Under the pieces are notes generated by a model. It saw only the letters and a list, made by a program, of their open reading frames with translations, did not search any database and was not told the DNA's origin. Shown one piece after another: positions 1 to 7,622 of a stretch of 64,000 nt of DNA. The stretch is from positions 372,001-436,000 of the forward strand of contig JADFZL010000001.1 in NCBI GenBank assembly GCA_015232575.1, read 5' to 3'. A program made the translations under genes and the position numbers. This DNA comes from Candidatus Rifleibacteriota bacterium (GTDB lineage: Bacteria > Muiribacteriota > Ozemobacteria > Ozemobacterales > Ozemobacteraceae). The first letter of the stretch is position 1, and each line of letters opens with the position of its first letter.

Positions 1-176
1 ACAGTCTTCGAGTCTCTCTGGAAAATGTATCTGCCTCAGAATCGCGTATTAGAGATGTAGATATGGCAAGGGAAGTGGTTGAAATGACAAGATTCCAGAT
101 CCTCCAGCAGGCAAGTAACTCAATGTTAGCTCAGGCTAACGCTACTGCCCAGAAAGTACTCGATCTCTTAAGGTAA
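1..176 (+). CDS. fliC: Flagellin, C-terminal end (partial)
   Basis: Only the last 57 codons are inside the window, with the reading frame starting at base 3 and TAA at 174-176. The translation contains [17 protein letters not shown] and [15 protein letters not shown], which is the conserved D0/D1 C-terminal helix of bacterial flagellins, ending in KVLDLLR. This helix packs in the filament core and is needed for export and polymerisation. A strong hairpin terminator follows 30 bases downstream. The start and the variable central domain lie outside the window, so the number of flagellin paralogues and the upstream sigma-28 promoter cannot be judged. The family assignment is very secure. Confidence 0.95.
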   Translation, partial: SLRVSLENVSASESRIRDVDMAREVVEMTRFQILQQASNSMLAQANATAQKVLDLLR

Positions 177-206
177 AACTCGTACTCACAATCTCTACTC
201 CAAACC

Positions 207-236
207 AAAGACCGCGAAAACGCGGTCTTTTTATTT
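207..236 (+). terminator. Rho-independent terminator of the flagellin gene
   Basis: A perfect 10-bp stem (207-216 with 221-230) closes an AAAA loop and runs into a T-rich tail (TTTTTATTTAT). It lies just after the flagellin stop and before the tRNA gene, so it ends the flagellin transcript. Confidence 0.9.
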
Positions 237-271
237 ATCAGGATACTCTTCTAAAACTTCTTCTAAACTTC

Positions 272-301
272 TTGCATGACATGATTCGAATATGTTATGC
301 T
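272..301 (+). promoter_or_regulatory. Candidate sigma-70 promoter of tRNA-Arg
   Basis: TTGCAT (272-277) and TATGCT (296-301) are separated by 18 bases and lie 14 bases before the mature tRNA 5' end. This fits a tRNA promoter, but it rests on eye-matching to the consensus only. Confidence 0.4.
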
Positions 302-315
302 GAAATATCAACTAT

Positions 316-389
316 GCGCCCATAGCTCAGCTGGATAGAGCGTTTGCCTCCGGAGCAAAAGGCCAGGGGTTCGAATCCCTTTGGGCGCG
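316..389 (+). tRNA. tRNA-Arg (anticodon CCG)
   Basis: The 74-base sequence folds as a standard cloverleaf. The acceptor stem GCGCCCA pairs with TGGGCGC. The D arm is TAGCTCAGCTGGATAGAGC, the anticodon stem TTTGC/GCAAA holds the loop CTCCGGA with anticodon CCG (reads CGG, arginine), and the T arm contains TTCGAAT. The discriminator base is G389. The CCA end is not encoded (GATG follows), so it must be added after transcription. The convergent ParB-like gene ends 13 bases downstream, which makes the 3' end of this tRNA a candidate integration site. No second copy of the 3' end was noticed. Confidence 0.95.
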
Positions 390-402
390 ATGATTCTTCA
401 AA

Positions 403-1278
403 TCAGGCCGGTGTTACCGGTGATTCTGCTGGTGGCGGCTCTAAGATGGCTATTAGTTCGTCTTTCTTCATTTTGGAATAGCCTTTAATGCCCTTTTCTT
501 TTGCCATGTTTTTCAATTCCGCAACAGTCAGTGATTCAATAGTTCCGTCTACTTTTGCCCTGGTTGTTCTCGTCGCAGGTTTTTTTGCATTGTTGCAGAG
601 GCTTTCGAGTATGTCTTTCAGAAGTTTAATCTCATTTTTAAGTTGGAAGGTTTCATTTCTGAACTCTTCTACAAGAACTTTTTTCATTTCAGAAAATTCA
701 CTTTTTATTGATTGGCAATGACTTTCTGTAATCTTTAATATCTCTTCATTTTTGTCACTTTCACTGTAATCTGCCGATTCAGCCTTCTGATATTTCTCAA
801 TAGAATCATTTCTATTGTCAATTGCCATGAGTGAATGATTGTCAATTTCTTTCTGCAAAACTGAGATATTTTCTGAAGAGTGAATCAAAGATTTATCAAT
901 GATGTTTTCACAAACTTTTTCCTCAAGTGCATTTGCAGCAGCAGTATGAATTCTTTTACTGACAAGCATTTCAGACTGTTTTTGGATTGATGAAACGAGA
1001 TCTGAGGTTATGACAAAAGCATCGATCATTTCACCATTTTCCGGATCAATTTCGCGTGCTTTGAGTGCTGCCTTCAACTCAAATTCCCCGTTAACTACTG
1101 AATATGATTCCGGACCTGTCGGTTTCAATATCAGTGGTTTAATCAAGCCACGACATTCAAGAATCTGAAATGCCAGTCTTTCAACTTCACTGTTATCAAA
1201 ATCATTTTCCATCGGTACAGTAATACTTTTAACATCCACAATTCTGAATAAATCAGCCAGGCGCTTTTTACTTAACAT
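403..1278 (-). CDS. ParB-like nuclease-domain protein with SAP/Rho-N-type C-terminus
   Basis: The 291-residue product starts at ATG 1278, preceded by GGGGAACAAG. A longer in-frame reading up to 1473 has a low-complexity basic leader and no ribosome site, so I reject it. Residues about 15-85 resemble the ParB/Spo0J N-terminal domain (VKSITVP, then a VVNGEFELKAALKAREI stretch, where ParB normally has a GERR/GEGR box). The middle is charged and probably coiled coil. The last 45 residues (SLTVAELKNMAKEKGIKGYS followed by KMKKDELIAIL) look like the helix-extended-loop-helix fold of Rho N-terminal/SAP nucleic-acid-binding domains. It lies downstream of a ParA gene, so a partner role in DNA partitioning or a related ParA-driven process is likely. 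No helix-turn-helix CTP-ParB core is evident. Confidence 0.6.
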   Translation of the reverse strand: MLSKKRLADLFRIVDVKSITVPMENDFDNSEVERLAFQILECRGLIKPLILKPTGPESYSVVNGEFELKAALKAREIDPENGEMIDAFVITSDLVSSIQKQSEMLVSKRIHTAAANALEEKVCENIIDKSLIHSSENISVLQKEIDNHSLMAIDNRNDSIEKYQKAESADYSESDKNEEILKITESHCQSIKSEFSEMKKVLVEEFRNETFQLKNEIKLLKDILESLCNNAKKPATRTTRAKVDGTIESLTVAELKNMAKEKGIKGYSKMKKDELIAILEPPPAESPVTPA

Positions 1279-1308
1279 ATTTTCTTGTTCCCCATGTTCA
1301 TATAAATA

Positions 1309-1341
1309 AAGACCTCTACCTGCTCGATAATCGGAGGTCTT
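1309..1341. repeat. Inverted repeat upstream of the ParB-like gene
   Basis: AAGACCTC (1309-1316) pairs with GAGGTCTT (1334-1341) around a 17-base loop. It lies between the ParA stop and the ParB-like start, 30 bases before the latter. It could be a leader hairpin or a partition/operator site. No poly-T tract supports a terminator. Confidence 0.4.
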
Positions 1342-1504
1342 AACACCCTCTTCCCCGAATCTCTTATTACAGCAAATCTTAATAAAGGAGTAATATTCCC
1401 TTTTTCTCCCCCTACCCGGAGCCGCCGTGGAAGAGGGTTGGGACGAAGGCAGACTTAGAGCTACAGAAAACAAAAGACTTCAGCGTGCTTTGATTGTGTC
1501 AAGA

Positions 1505-3295
1505 TCAAGTCAGCACTTTTTTGAATTCTGTTTCACTTATCACTTCGGCTGCAAGTGCTTCAAAGTCGCCTGCAGCCTGCTGGGACGATGGCGAAGAATC
1601 AATTTTACAGAATTCAAAAATTGATTTTGGGTCGGGAATTTCTGCATCACCACATTTTTTTGTCAGATTAAAACAGTTTGAAAGCGGAGTGCGATCAAAA
1701 ATTATGCTGTTCATGAGATTAAAGCCGTGTTTTTCCGGAACAGCGCTTTTCTGTTTGGGAAAAGTATACTTGAGAAATTGGTTATTTGTCGAAATTTTTG
1801 AAGGAAGAACTCCAAGAACCTTCAAAGGAGAAAGGCTTATTGTCTCTTTGAATTCATTAACTTCTTTTACAAAAGCTTTGACGTTATTAAGTCCCTGATT
1901 TGCAAACGGCTTCAGATCAGAAGGAATAATAAGATAATCTGCTGCAATAAGCGGTATCTCTGCATAAAGATCTCTTGAAGGCGGAGTATCAATAATCACG
2001 TAATCGTACTTTTCTCTGACATTCCTTAGCTTAACGATTAACCTTGAACGACTGGCAGCTATTTTATTCAATCTGTCCTGATGCTCAATCAGATTAATAT
2101 GCGATGGAATAACATCAATTTCAGGCGTATTGAAACCATTTGAAGATCTCAATACTGCTGGAATAGGGTTAAACTCACCTGTTTCAAGAAGATGATAAAC
2201 GTATTTTCCGATAATATCATCATCCTCTTCAAACTGAAATTTGATAAGTCCCGTTGCAAAAGTTGAATTGGCCTGGGCATCCATATCAATAAGAAGAACC
2301 CTCTTCCCTTTTAATCTAAGAGCGGCAGCAAGATTTACTGAAACGGTCGTTTTACCAACACCGCCTTTATTATGATAAACAGCTAATATATTCATATTCG
2401 GTTTCTCCTTACTTTTCTCAAGAATGTTACCTTCAGACTCCTCAACTTCGTCTTCACGATTTATTTCTTTCTCTGGAAGTTTTGGGACAGACTTTGCATG
2501 TGGAATGACTTCAGCAAGCTTTTCTCTTCCCAGCATGGATTTTATTTCACTAATCCTGCTGCCTATATCCCCTCCATAACATGCAAATACAGGTTCAGGA
2601 AGAATCTCCCAATCATTATCTCTTCCAAATATCTTCAGCTCTCTAGCATTGGTAAGGATTCCATACCAGGCGTTTAATTCCTCCATATACTGTCTGAGCC
2701 TTCGGTAATGCCTGCTGAGGTTCTCACGCGGATGTTTTGCCTCAATAACAATCGATGGAGGTGAAATTTTTTCCGGATCAAAAGGAACAGCAGGAACTAT
2801 CATGGTAAGAAAATCCAGACGCTTATTGTTTAACTTAACTTCCTGATGCCATGTGTCAGTTGTATAACCAAGCTGAGGAAGCAGATAACTTACAATCAGC
2901 TTCGAAATTACCTCACTCTCATTCCTGCAGATGTCTGAATTGAAAGCAATAACCGACGCAGTCTGCAAAAAATGTTCTGAATTGGAATGCAATTCTGACG
3001 GAGTCTCTGAAAAATGCTCTGAATTGGAAGCTATAACTGGCGCAGCTTCTGAAAAATTCGCTGACTTGGGATGCATTTCAGATGTGGCATTTTTAATTTT
3101 TGCGCTTACCAGCGGATTTGAATCAGACTGCAACATATCTTTTATAGGAGCAGGAAAAGAATCAGAGAGTTTTCTAAAAATAAATTTAACAATTTCCGGA
3201 ACTTCTTTCAGAAACTCTTCCTTAAGCACTCTGAAACGTTTTTTGATGTCGCTTCTGATAACTATTCTCCCGACTTGCCTTACTCCCCAACTCAA
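1505..3295 (-). CDS. HsdR_N-like domain fused to ParA ATPase
   Basis: The 596-residue reading has three parts. Residues about 75-120 are a degenerate 14-residue repeat (NSEHFSE-type). Residues about 125-245 resemble the type I restriction enzyme R-subunit N-terminal domain, with a PD-(D/E)xK-like core: D161, then VIEAK (E185, K187), and a following HYRRLRQYMEEL helix. Residues 301-596 are a complete ParA/MinD ATPase with the deviant Walker A KGGVGKTT, LLIDMDAQANST, and YDYVIIDTPPS. ParA proteins move DNA or protein cargo by ATP-dependent dimerisation. The fusion is unusual, as family ParAs lack a restriction-type domain. The start is uncertain: the furthest start is TTG 3295 without a visible ribosome site. 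A strong internal ribosome site precedes codon 301, so a free ParA may also be made. The ParB-like gene is next downstream. Confidence 0.8.
   Translation of the reverse strand: MSWGVRQVGRIVIRSDIKKRFRVLKEEFLKEVPEIVKFIFRKLSDSFPAPIKDMLQSDSNPLVSAKIKNATSEMHPKSANFSEAAPVIASNSEHFSETPSELHSNSEHFLQTASVIAFNSDICRNESEVISKLIVSYLLPQLGYTTDTWHQEVKLNNKRLDFLTMIVPAVPFDPEKISPPSIVIEAKHPRENLSRHYRRLRQYMEELNAWYGILTNARELKIFGRDNDWEILPEPVFACYGGDIGSRISEIKSMLGREKLAEVIPHAKSVPKLPEKEINREDEVEESEGNILEKSKEKPNMNILAVYHNKGGVGKTTVSVNLAAALRLKGKRVLLIDMDAQANSTFATGLIKFQFEEDDDIIGKYVYHLLETGEFNPIPAVLRSSNGFNTPEIDVIPSHINLIEHQDRLNKIAASRSRLIVKLRNVREKYDYVIIDTPPSRDLYAEIPLIAADYLIIPSDLKPFANQGLNNVKAFVKEVNEFKETISLSPLKVLGVLPSKISTNNQFLKYTFPKQKSAVPEKHGFNLMNSIIFDRTPLSNCFNLTKKCGDAEIPDPKSIFEFCKIDSSPSSQQAAGDFEALAAEVISETEFKKVLT
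2393..2410 (-). promoter_or_regulatory. Internal ribosome binding site and start for a free ParA
   Basis: On the minus strand AAGGAG (2410-2405) stands nine bases before ATG 2395, in frame with the fusion gene and exactly at the first residue of the ParA domain (MNILAVYHNKGG). This would yield a 296-residue ParA, the usual length of stand-alone ParA proteins. Whether it is used is inference. Confidence 0.55.
2934..3075. repeat. 42-bp degenerate tandem repeat inside the parA fusion
   Basis: TCTGAATTG-type starts recur at 2934, 2976, 3018 and 3060, a period of 42 bases or 14 codons, about 3.3 units. Units are diverged but stay in frame, so the repeat lengthens the linker before the HsdR_N-like domain. 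Confidence 0.7.
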
Positions 3296-3503
3296 AAGGT
3301 CTCAACATTTTATCACCAGAAAACTACTTTCACAAGAAATCTGTTATATAAATAATAGGCTGAATTTGATGAATTTCAATTTCCTGCCAATTTCTCTAAA
3401 ATAATGCTACAATTATAGTATGAGCCTTTTATCATAAGTAAACTTGTGCAGCAAATAAGATTGCATAAGCAGACAAGTTTGAATAAGAAAAGGAGAAATT
3501 AGT

Positions 3504-4316
3504 ATGACAAATCCTATTCAGATGTCAGGTGCAGGTAGTATTGATGCTTTTCTTGCCGAGTTGAAGAATTCAGAGAAAACTTCTGGAAACAAGTCTTCAA
3601 ACGAAGTACAACAGGCGGTGAAAGATTCATTTGGTTTGTCTGATGAAGCAGTTCAGTCTATCACCTATTCAAAAACAATGTTCGACCTCAGTTATCAGAC
3701 AATGAAATCTGTCAATTCAGCAAATGGAACAGAACTTCAGGAAGTGAATTTCTCTTTCAAAGCCAGCTACGAATTTCTGCAGAAGGTATCCGGGCAATCA
3801 GGTAATTCCTTAAAAAATGTATCAGATAATTACGGAAAAGCAAACGGAGTACAGGAACAGAAAGACTCCCTTGCCGAACTCAAAGAATATTTTTCACCAG
3901 AGAAAACAGCAAAAAGGATTCTTGACGTCGCTCTGAGTTTCTACCCTTCACATTCAACATTTGCAGAAAACGGAGATTCGGAGAGTTCAAGAAAGTCCTT
4001 TGCTGATTTCATTGGAGGCGCAATAGATGAAGGCTTCAAACAGGCGCGTGGCTTAATAGGTCCAATGCCCGATGATGTTGAAAGTGATGTAGATAAAACA
4101 CATTCTATTATTTTCGAAGGCCTGGATAACTTTGTCAAAAACGGCCTTTCAAGTGATTTTACCGCAACAGGCGGATCAATGGAAAAAATTATAGCCTATA
4201 GAATGGAAATGAAGAGTGAGGTAAACGAAGTATATTCTTCGTCTGTCAGAAGTTACGATTCTCAGGGACGTTCCGTGCCAGCTTCTGATAATTCGAAAGT
4301 AAAAACAGAAGCTTAA
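3504..4316 (+). CDS. DUF5610-like protein
   Basis: This soluble protein of 270 residues has no signal peptide or membrane segment and is preceded by AAAAGGAG. Residues about 130-215 (SPEKTAKRILDVALSFY, then SFADFIGGAIDEGFKQAR, DVDKTHSIIFEGLDNF) resemble the DUF5610 domain of unknown function found in proteobacterial proteins. The N-terminal 60 residues are Ser/Asn-rich, and the C-terminus is polar and likely disordered. It stands alone: the divergent ParA gene starts 208 bases upstream, and a GC-rich inverted repeat lies about 90 bases downstream. A possible but weak promoter is TACAAT at 3408. Function is unknown; the domain match is from memory and should be tested with a profile. Confidence 0.7.
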   Translation: MTNPIQMSGAGSIDAFLAELKNSEKTSGNKSSNEVQQAVKDSFGLSDEAVQSITYSKTMFDLSYQTMKSVNSANGTELQEVNFSFKASYEFLQKVSGQSGNSLKNVSDNYGKANGVQEQKDSLAELKEYFSPEKTAKRILDVALSFYPSHSTFAENGDSESSRKSFADFIGGAIDEGFKQARGLIGPMPDDVESDVDKTHSIIFEGLDNFVKNGLSSDFTATGGSMEKIIAYRMEMKSEVNEVYSSSVRSYDSQGRSVPASDNSKVKTEA

Positions 4317-4403
4317 TACGCTTAATACGCACTCCAGACCTCACTGAAATGAACTTTAGAAAATATGAGAATTCTACATTTTTCGGTTATTTCTTTTTCG
4401 AGC

Positions 4404-4423
4404 GGGCGCGATAAATCGCGCCC
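4404..4423. repeat. GC-rich inverted repeat, possible terminator
   Basis: GGGCGCGAT (4404-4412) and ATCGCGCCC (4415-4423) form a near-continuous palindrome 88 bases after the DUF5610-like gene. There is no T-run after it on the plus strand, so a classical terminator is only a possibility. Confidence 0.4.
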
Positions 4424-4618
4424 CTGAAAGTATAAATAATCAATGATACGCATCGTGATTAAAACTGTGAAAATCTGACTTGAAAACCCGCATCAAACCA
4501 ATATCGATTTTTTCCATTTTGCAAATGTTAATAATTATGCATACCGTTGTAAATAATTTGTAAGATTATGAATTATGTGGTCTTCAAAGAAAGGTTCCTG
4601 TTTGTACTACTTCCAGCT

Positions 4619-4647
4619 TTGACGACTCGTGTTTTTTCTGTTACAAA
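4619..4647 (+). promoter_or_regulatory. Candidate sigma-70 promoter for the transglycosylase gene
   Basis: TTGACG (4619-4624) is followed after 17 bases by TACAAA (4642-4647), and TATAGT overlaps just downstream. It would give a leader of about 90 bases. Confidence 0.35.
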
Positions 4648-4743
4648 TATAGTATAAGCTTTATAAAATCAGGAATTCAGGAATGAAGATCCTGTACTCA
4701 CAAAAATAGCCAAACTACAAGTCTTGAATCTGAGGGAAATTTT

Positions 4744-5553
4744 ATGAAAAAAATTGCTTTTACGTCGTTGATGATGCTTTTTATGACTTCTTTTTCGATT
4801 AATTCAGCCTTTTCACGCGACAGCTTTCCATTTTCAGAAGATTCATCCCCCAAGGTTCAGCGACCGCTTCATGATGAAGTGTATTCAAATGAAAAGTTGC
4901 CTGAGTTCTGTTTATCTGATCCTATCATGCCTGATAACCCCGGAGGAAAATCTGTTACGACAAGAACACCAACTTTCGCCAACTGGTTTAGCGAAGCGAT
5001 GAAATATGCAAATTACTGGGAATTTCCGCAGGTTTATAACAAATGCAAAGAATTAATTTCCAGAGAAGATTATTTCAAAGCAATAATTCTTATTGAAAGC
5101 GAAGGAATTCATACGTTCAAAAGCGGAAAAGTAAAAAAGAGTTGTGCTGGTGCAATGGGCTTTACACAGCTCATGGCTGCTACCGCGCGTGGTTTGAGAG
5201 TAGATCCAAAAGATCCGAGACAAAACCTCCTTGGTGGTGTAAAGTATCTGACAGAAATCTTTTCCTCAAAGCATATAACAAACATTTCCAGCGGAGAGGA
5301 AAAACTGGTTATGGCCGCTTGTGCGTACAACCTGGGACCGTTTTCGAAATCGCTAAAATCAACGTGGGATGAATTTAAACTGAAAAAGGGTCTTATTGAG
5401 CCAATAACTTACGGTCTGAAAATTAAAATGTGTCTGGGATTAGAATTAACAGAAACCGAAAAGAATCTTGTTATCAATTATCTTAGTCCAGAAGCGGGCG
5501 TAAACAACCTGGCAGATAATTATTATAAGCGTGCAAAGGGAATAAAAGAATAA
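4744..5553 (+). CDS. Exported SLT-type lytic transglycosylase
   Basis: The 269-residue protein begins with a signal peptide (MKKIAFTSLMMLFMTSFSIN, cut near AFS) and carries a goose-lysozyme-like SLT domain at about 108-230. The catalytic Glu is E118 in the ILIESEG motif. The following conserved blocks are GAMGFTQLM (136-144) and AACAYNLGP (191-199). Such enzymes cleave the MurNAc-GlcNAc bond of peptidoglycan to give 1,6-anhydro ends, acting in the periplasm during growth or assembly of envelope machines. A 90-residue N-terminal extension has no recognised domain. The start is supported by GAGGGAAATTTT. It is convergent with the next gene, 7 bases apart. Family is secure; cellular role is open. 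Confidence 0.9.
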   Translation: MKKIAFTSLMMLFMTSFSINSAFSRDSFPFSEDSSPKVQRPLHDEVYSNEKLPEFCLSDPIMPDNPGGKSVTTRTPTFANWFSEAMKYANYWEFPQVYNKCKELISREDYFKAIILIESEGIHTFKSGKVKKSCAGAMGFTQLMAATARGLRVDPKDPRQNLLGGVKYLTEIFSSKHITNISSGEEKLVMAACAYNLGPFSKSLKSTWDEFKLKKGLIEPITYGLKIKMCLGLELTETEKNLVINYLSPEAGVNNLADNYYKRAKGIKE

Positions 5554-5560
5554 GAGCAAG

Positions 5561-6346
5561 TCAGAATTTCAAATTTGCGCTGATTTTTTCAAATACTATG
5601 TGCAGAGAACGAAGTTCTTCGATTGTACCCTCAATTTCTTTGTCATCCGTTGATGTTTCAGAAAGAAGAAGCTTTGTTCGAAGAAGTTTGAGCGAGTTTA
5701 ACACACCATCTTTATGTGTTAGAAATTTATCAAGAAATGATACAATATCCGACAGTTTGGAAATTCTGTCGTTCAAGTCTTTTATCTGAGATGAATAGAT
5801 TCTTGTCAATTCAGAATCTCTTGATTCCTTAAGTTTCAGCTCAAGAATGTTTATTTTCTGAAGGATTTCCACTTCAGATTCTTCCGCGACTATATTCAAA
5901 ACCAGTTCCGCACGGTTACGGAATAGTTTCAACTGCTGAATTATTTCGTCGACCTGCTTTTGAAAATATACTTTCTTCCTGGCTGCAAAATATTCACTGA
6001 TTTTTCCATATTCATCTTTCACTTCGCTCAAAAAAAACCACCCTGTATACCAATCTGAAAAAGCTGGCAGCCCCTTCAGAAAAACAAAAAAAACAATTAC
6101 TGCAATAATCGGATCAAACAGAAGAAAGACAAAGAAACTGAGCATCAAATCTGCCGCAATATAATAATAACGCGATGCTTTTGAGCAATATCTGAACTGT
6201 TCATCCAGCATCTCAAGGATTCTGTGATTTTCCCGTATAAGCGAACTATCCAGGAAAAATTTCACAGACGGGTCATTATCAGCATTTATTCCACAGAAAA
6301 CACATTTGTTATTTACAAACAAATGCGGCAGTTTGTTTATATTCAT
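5561..6346 (-). CDS. Membrane protein with CxxC motif and coiled coil
   Basis: Not recognised as a known family. The 261-residue product has an N-terminal CVFCG pair (C15, C18) like half of a zinc ribbon, a hydrophobic stretch at about 62-95 that would form two transmembrane helices or a hairpin, and a long charged region rich in Leu, Glu and Lys (about 110-260) that should be coiled coil. The topology suggests a membrane anchor with a long cytoplasmic rod. It is a single gene, converging on the transglycosylase gene. The next minus-strand gene upstream ends in a terminator, so it has its own promoter. Function unknown. Confidence 0.7.
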   Translation of the reverse strand: MNINKLPHLFVNNKCVFCGINADNDPSVKFFLDSSLIRENHRILEMLDEQFRYCSKASRYYYIAADLMLSFFVFLLFDPIIAVIVFFVFLKGLPAFSDWYTGWFFLSEVKDEYGKISEYFAARKKVYFQKQVDEIIQQLKLFRNRAELVLNIVAEESEVEILQKINILELKLKESRDSELTRIYSSQIKDLNDRISKLSDIVSFLDKFLTHKDGVLNSLKLLRTKLLLSETSTDDKEIEGTIEELRSLHIVFEKISANLKF

Positions 6347-6375
6347 TTACTAATAAAATTTCCTGTATTACGTGG

Positions 6376-6424
6376 TAAAAAAAATGCCGTCTGAAAAGAT
6401 TGTAGTCAATCCTTCAGACGGCAT
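6376..6424 (-). terminator. Terminator of the exported protein gene at 6434-7402
   Basis: TCAGACGGCAT (6414-6424) pairs perfectly with ATGCCGTCTGA (6384-6394), with an inner GATTG/CAATC helix. On the minus strand the stem is followed by an eight-base U-run (from the A-run at 6376-6384). Confidence 0.9.
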
Positions 6425-6433
6425 ATTTATCAG

Positions 6434-7402
6434 CTATTTGGCTGCCGGTGGAAGTTTAATTTTTTCTTCGATTTTTTTCTTGATTTCATCAAGAGTTGTC
6501 TGAGGAACTCTGAGGCTGATCTTAGCGGTAGTTTCAGCACCTTCAACCTTAATAAGGTTAAGGATCTGTGCGGCTTCAGGGCTCTGTCCGGCCATCATCT
6601 TGACCATGGCGAGAAATCCGTTAAGAGAGGTCATAACGCCTTCAAGGCTTTCTTTCTTGTCAATTTCTCCGGTAAAATCAAATGCAATTTCCTTATCATA
6701 ATTGAATGAGAAAAAGAGAGCATTGACTGCTGCGAGTGGCTGCATCTGAGGATTGTTCTTAGCCTGTTCCTTAACCTGTGGTGGAATCAAACCAGCGCCC
6801 CAGATAGTTGCGGCTGTATCAGCCTTCTTCAAAAGAGCTTCAAGATTTGGATTAGTCTTCATGCTCTTTCCAGCACCTTTTTTAATATCAATTACTGTTT
6901 TTACAGAACCTTCGTTTCCAATGACTGCGCTGTTAGCATCGAGGAATACGCCAATGCCTTCGCCAGTCTTTTTTCCCTTGATGCAGTCGAAGCCTTCGAA
7001 TTTCTCGATTACGGCGTCAGCTGAAGCTTTAGGATCTGCCTTAATTGCGGCAAGTACTTTCTCAATTTCGAAAGTTCCATCAATAAGAACTGCTGCATCA
7101 GGCTTCTGAGTTTTTTCATCAATTTTGGTGCTGACAAAAACGAGAAGTCCCTTAATGCTCTTAAAAGGATCAATACCGGTTTTAGTGATAAATTCCTCAA
7201 AAGCTTTTTTCTGTTCCGGGGTCTGTTTAGCCATATTTTCTTCAACTTGCTTTTTGAGGGCTTCTGAAGACATCATTTTTTCAAAATTCACATTAATGAC
7301 AAATGATGTACTTTCAGGAGCAAGGCTGAGGAGATCCACGGCAGAAACACAACTTAAGGAAGAGAACAACAGAACAGCCAACAAAAACACTTTTTTCAAC
7401 AT
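6434..7402 (-). CDS. Exported protein of unknown function
   Basis: The start is ATG 7402, because AAAGGAG stands 11 bases before it; an earlier in-frame ATG at 7426 has no ribosome site. The 322-residue product opens with a signal peptide (MLKKVFLLAVLLFSSLSCVS, with a possible lipobox around SSLSC). It then repeats a pattern of amphipathic strands and helices (ESTSFVINVNFEKM, GLLVFVSTKID, AAVLIDGTFEI, GIGVFLDANSAVIGN). This resembles DUF3352-like exported proteins, which are built from duplicated alpha-beta units, but the match is weak. It is monocistronic with a strong terminator. Function unknown. Confidence 0.75.
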   Translation of the reverse strand: MLKKVFLLAVLLFSSLSCVSAVDLLSLAPESTSFVINVNFEKMMSSEALKKQVEENMAKQTPEQKKAFEEFITKTGIDPFKSIKGLLVFVSTKIDEKTQKPDAAVLIDGTFEIEKVLAAIKADPKASADAVIEKFEGFDCIKGKKTGEGIGVFLDANSAVIGNEGSVKTVIDIKKGAGKSMKTNPNLEALLKKADTAATIWGAGLIPPQVKEQAKNNPQMQPLAAVNALFFSFNYDKEIAFDFTGEIDKKESLEGVMTSLNGFLAMVKMMAGQSPEAAQILNLIKVEGAETTAKISLRVPQTTLDEIKKKIEEKIKLPPAAK

Positions 7403-7622
7403 CGAAAAATTTCTCCTTTTCACCATAAATGGGAAATATTATTTACTTTTATTTAATAACAAAACTCCATGAATATTATGTCTAATCCACCTGTAAAGTC
7501 AAGCACTGCGTTAAACAATTTCTTCAACACCGGCAGATGCTTCACAGATGTGAATTTGAGGGCAATACCTAAACGAAGTTCTAAATTTTTCATTCATCCA
7601 GGTTTTTTAAAAATTACAGAAT

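Larger units (their letters stand above)
4317..4743. other. Intergenic region between DUF5610-like gene and transglycosylase gene
   Basis: These 427 AT-rich bases have no credible reading frame. They hold one GC-rich inverted repeat (4404-4423) and a candidate promoter (4619-4647) for the next gene. Nothing else was recognised. Confidence 0.6.

Noticed and set aside
316..389. Proof of an integrated element at the tRNA
   Set aside because: No second copy of the tRNA 3' end and no integrase was seen in the window.
1279..1473. N-terminal extension of the ParB-like protein
   Set aside because: Low-complexity, without ribosome site, and contains an inverted repeat; start placed at 1278.
4404..4423. 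Strong terminator
   Set aside because: No T-run follows the palindrome on either strand within a few bases, so only a possible terminator is reported.
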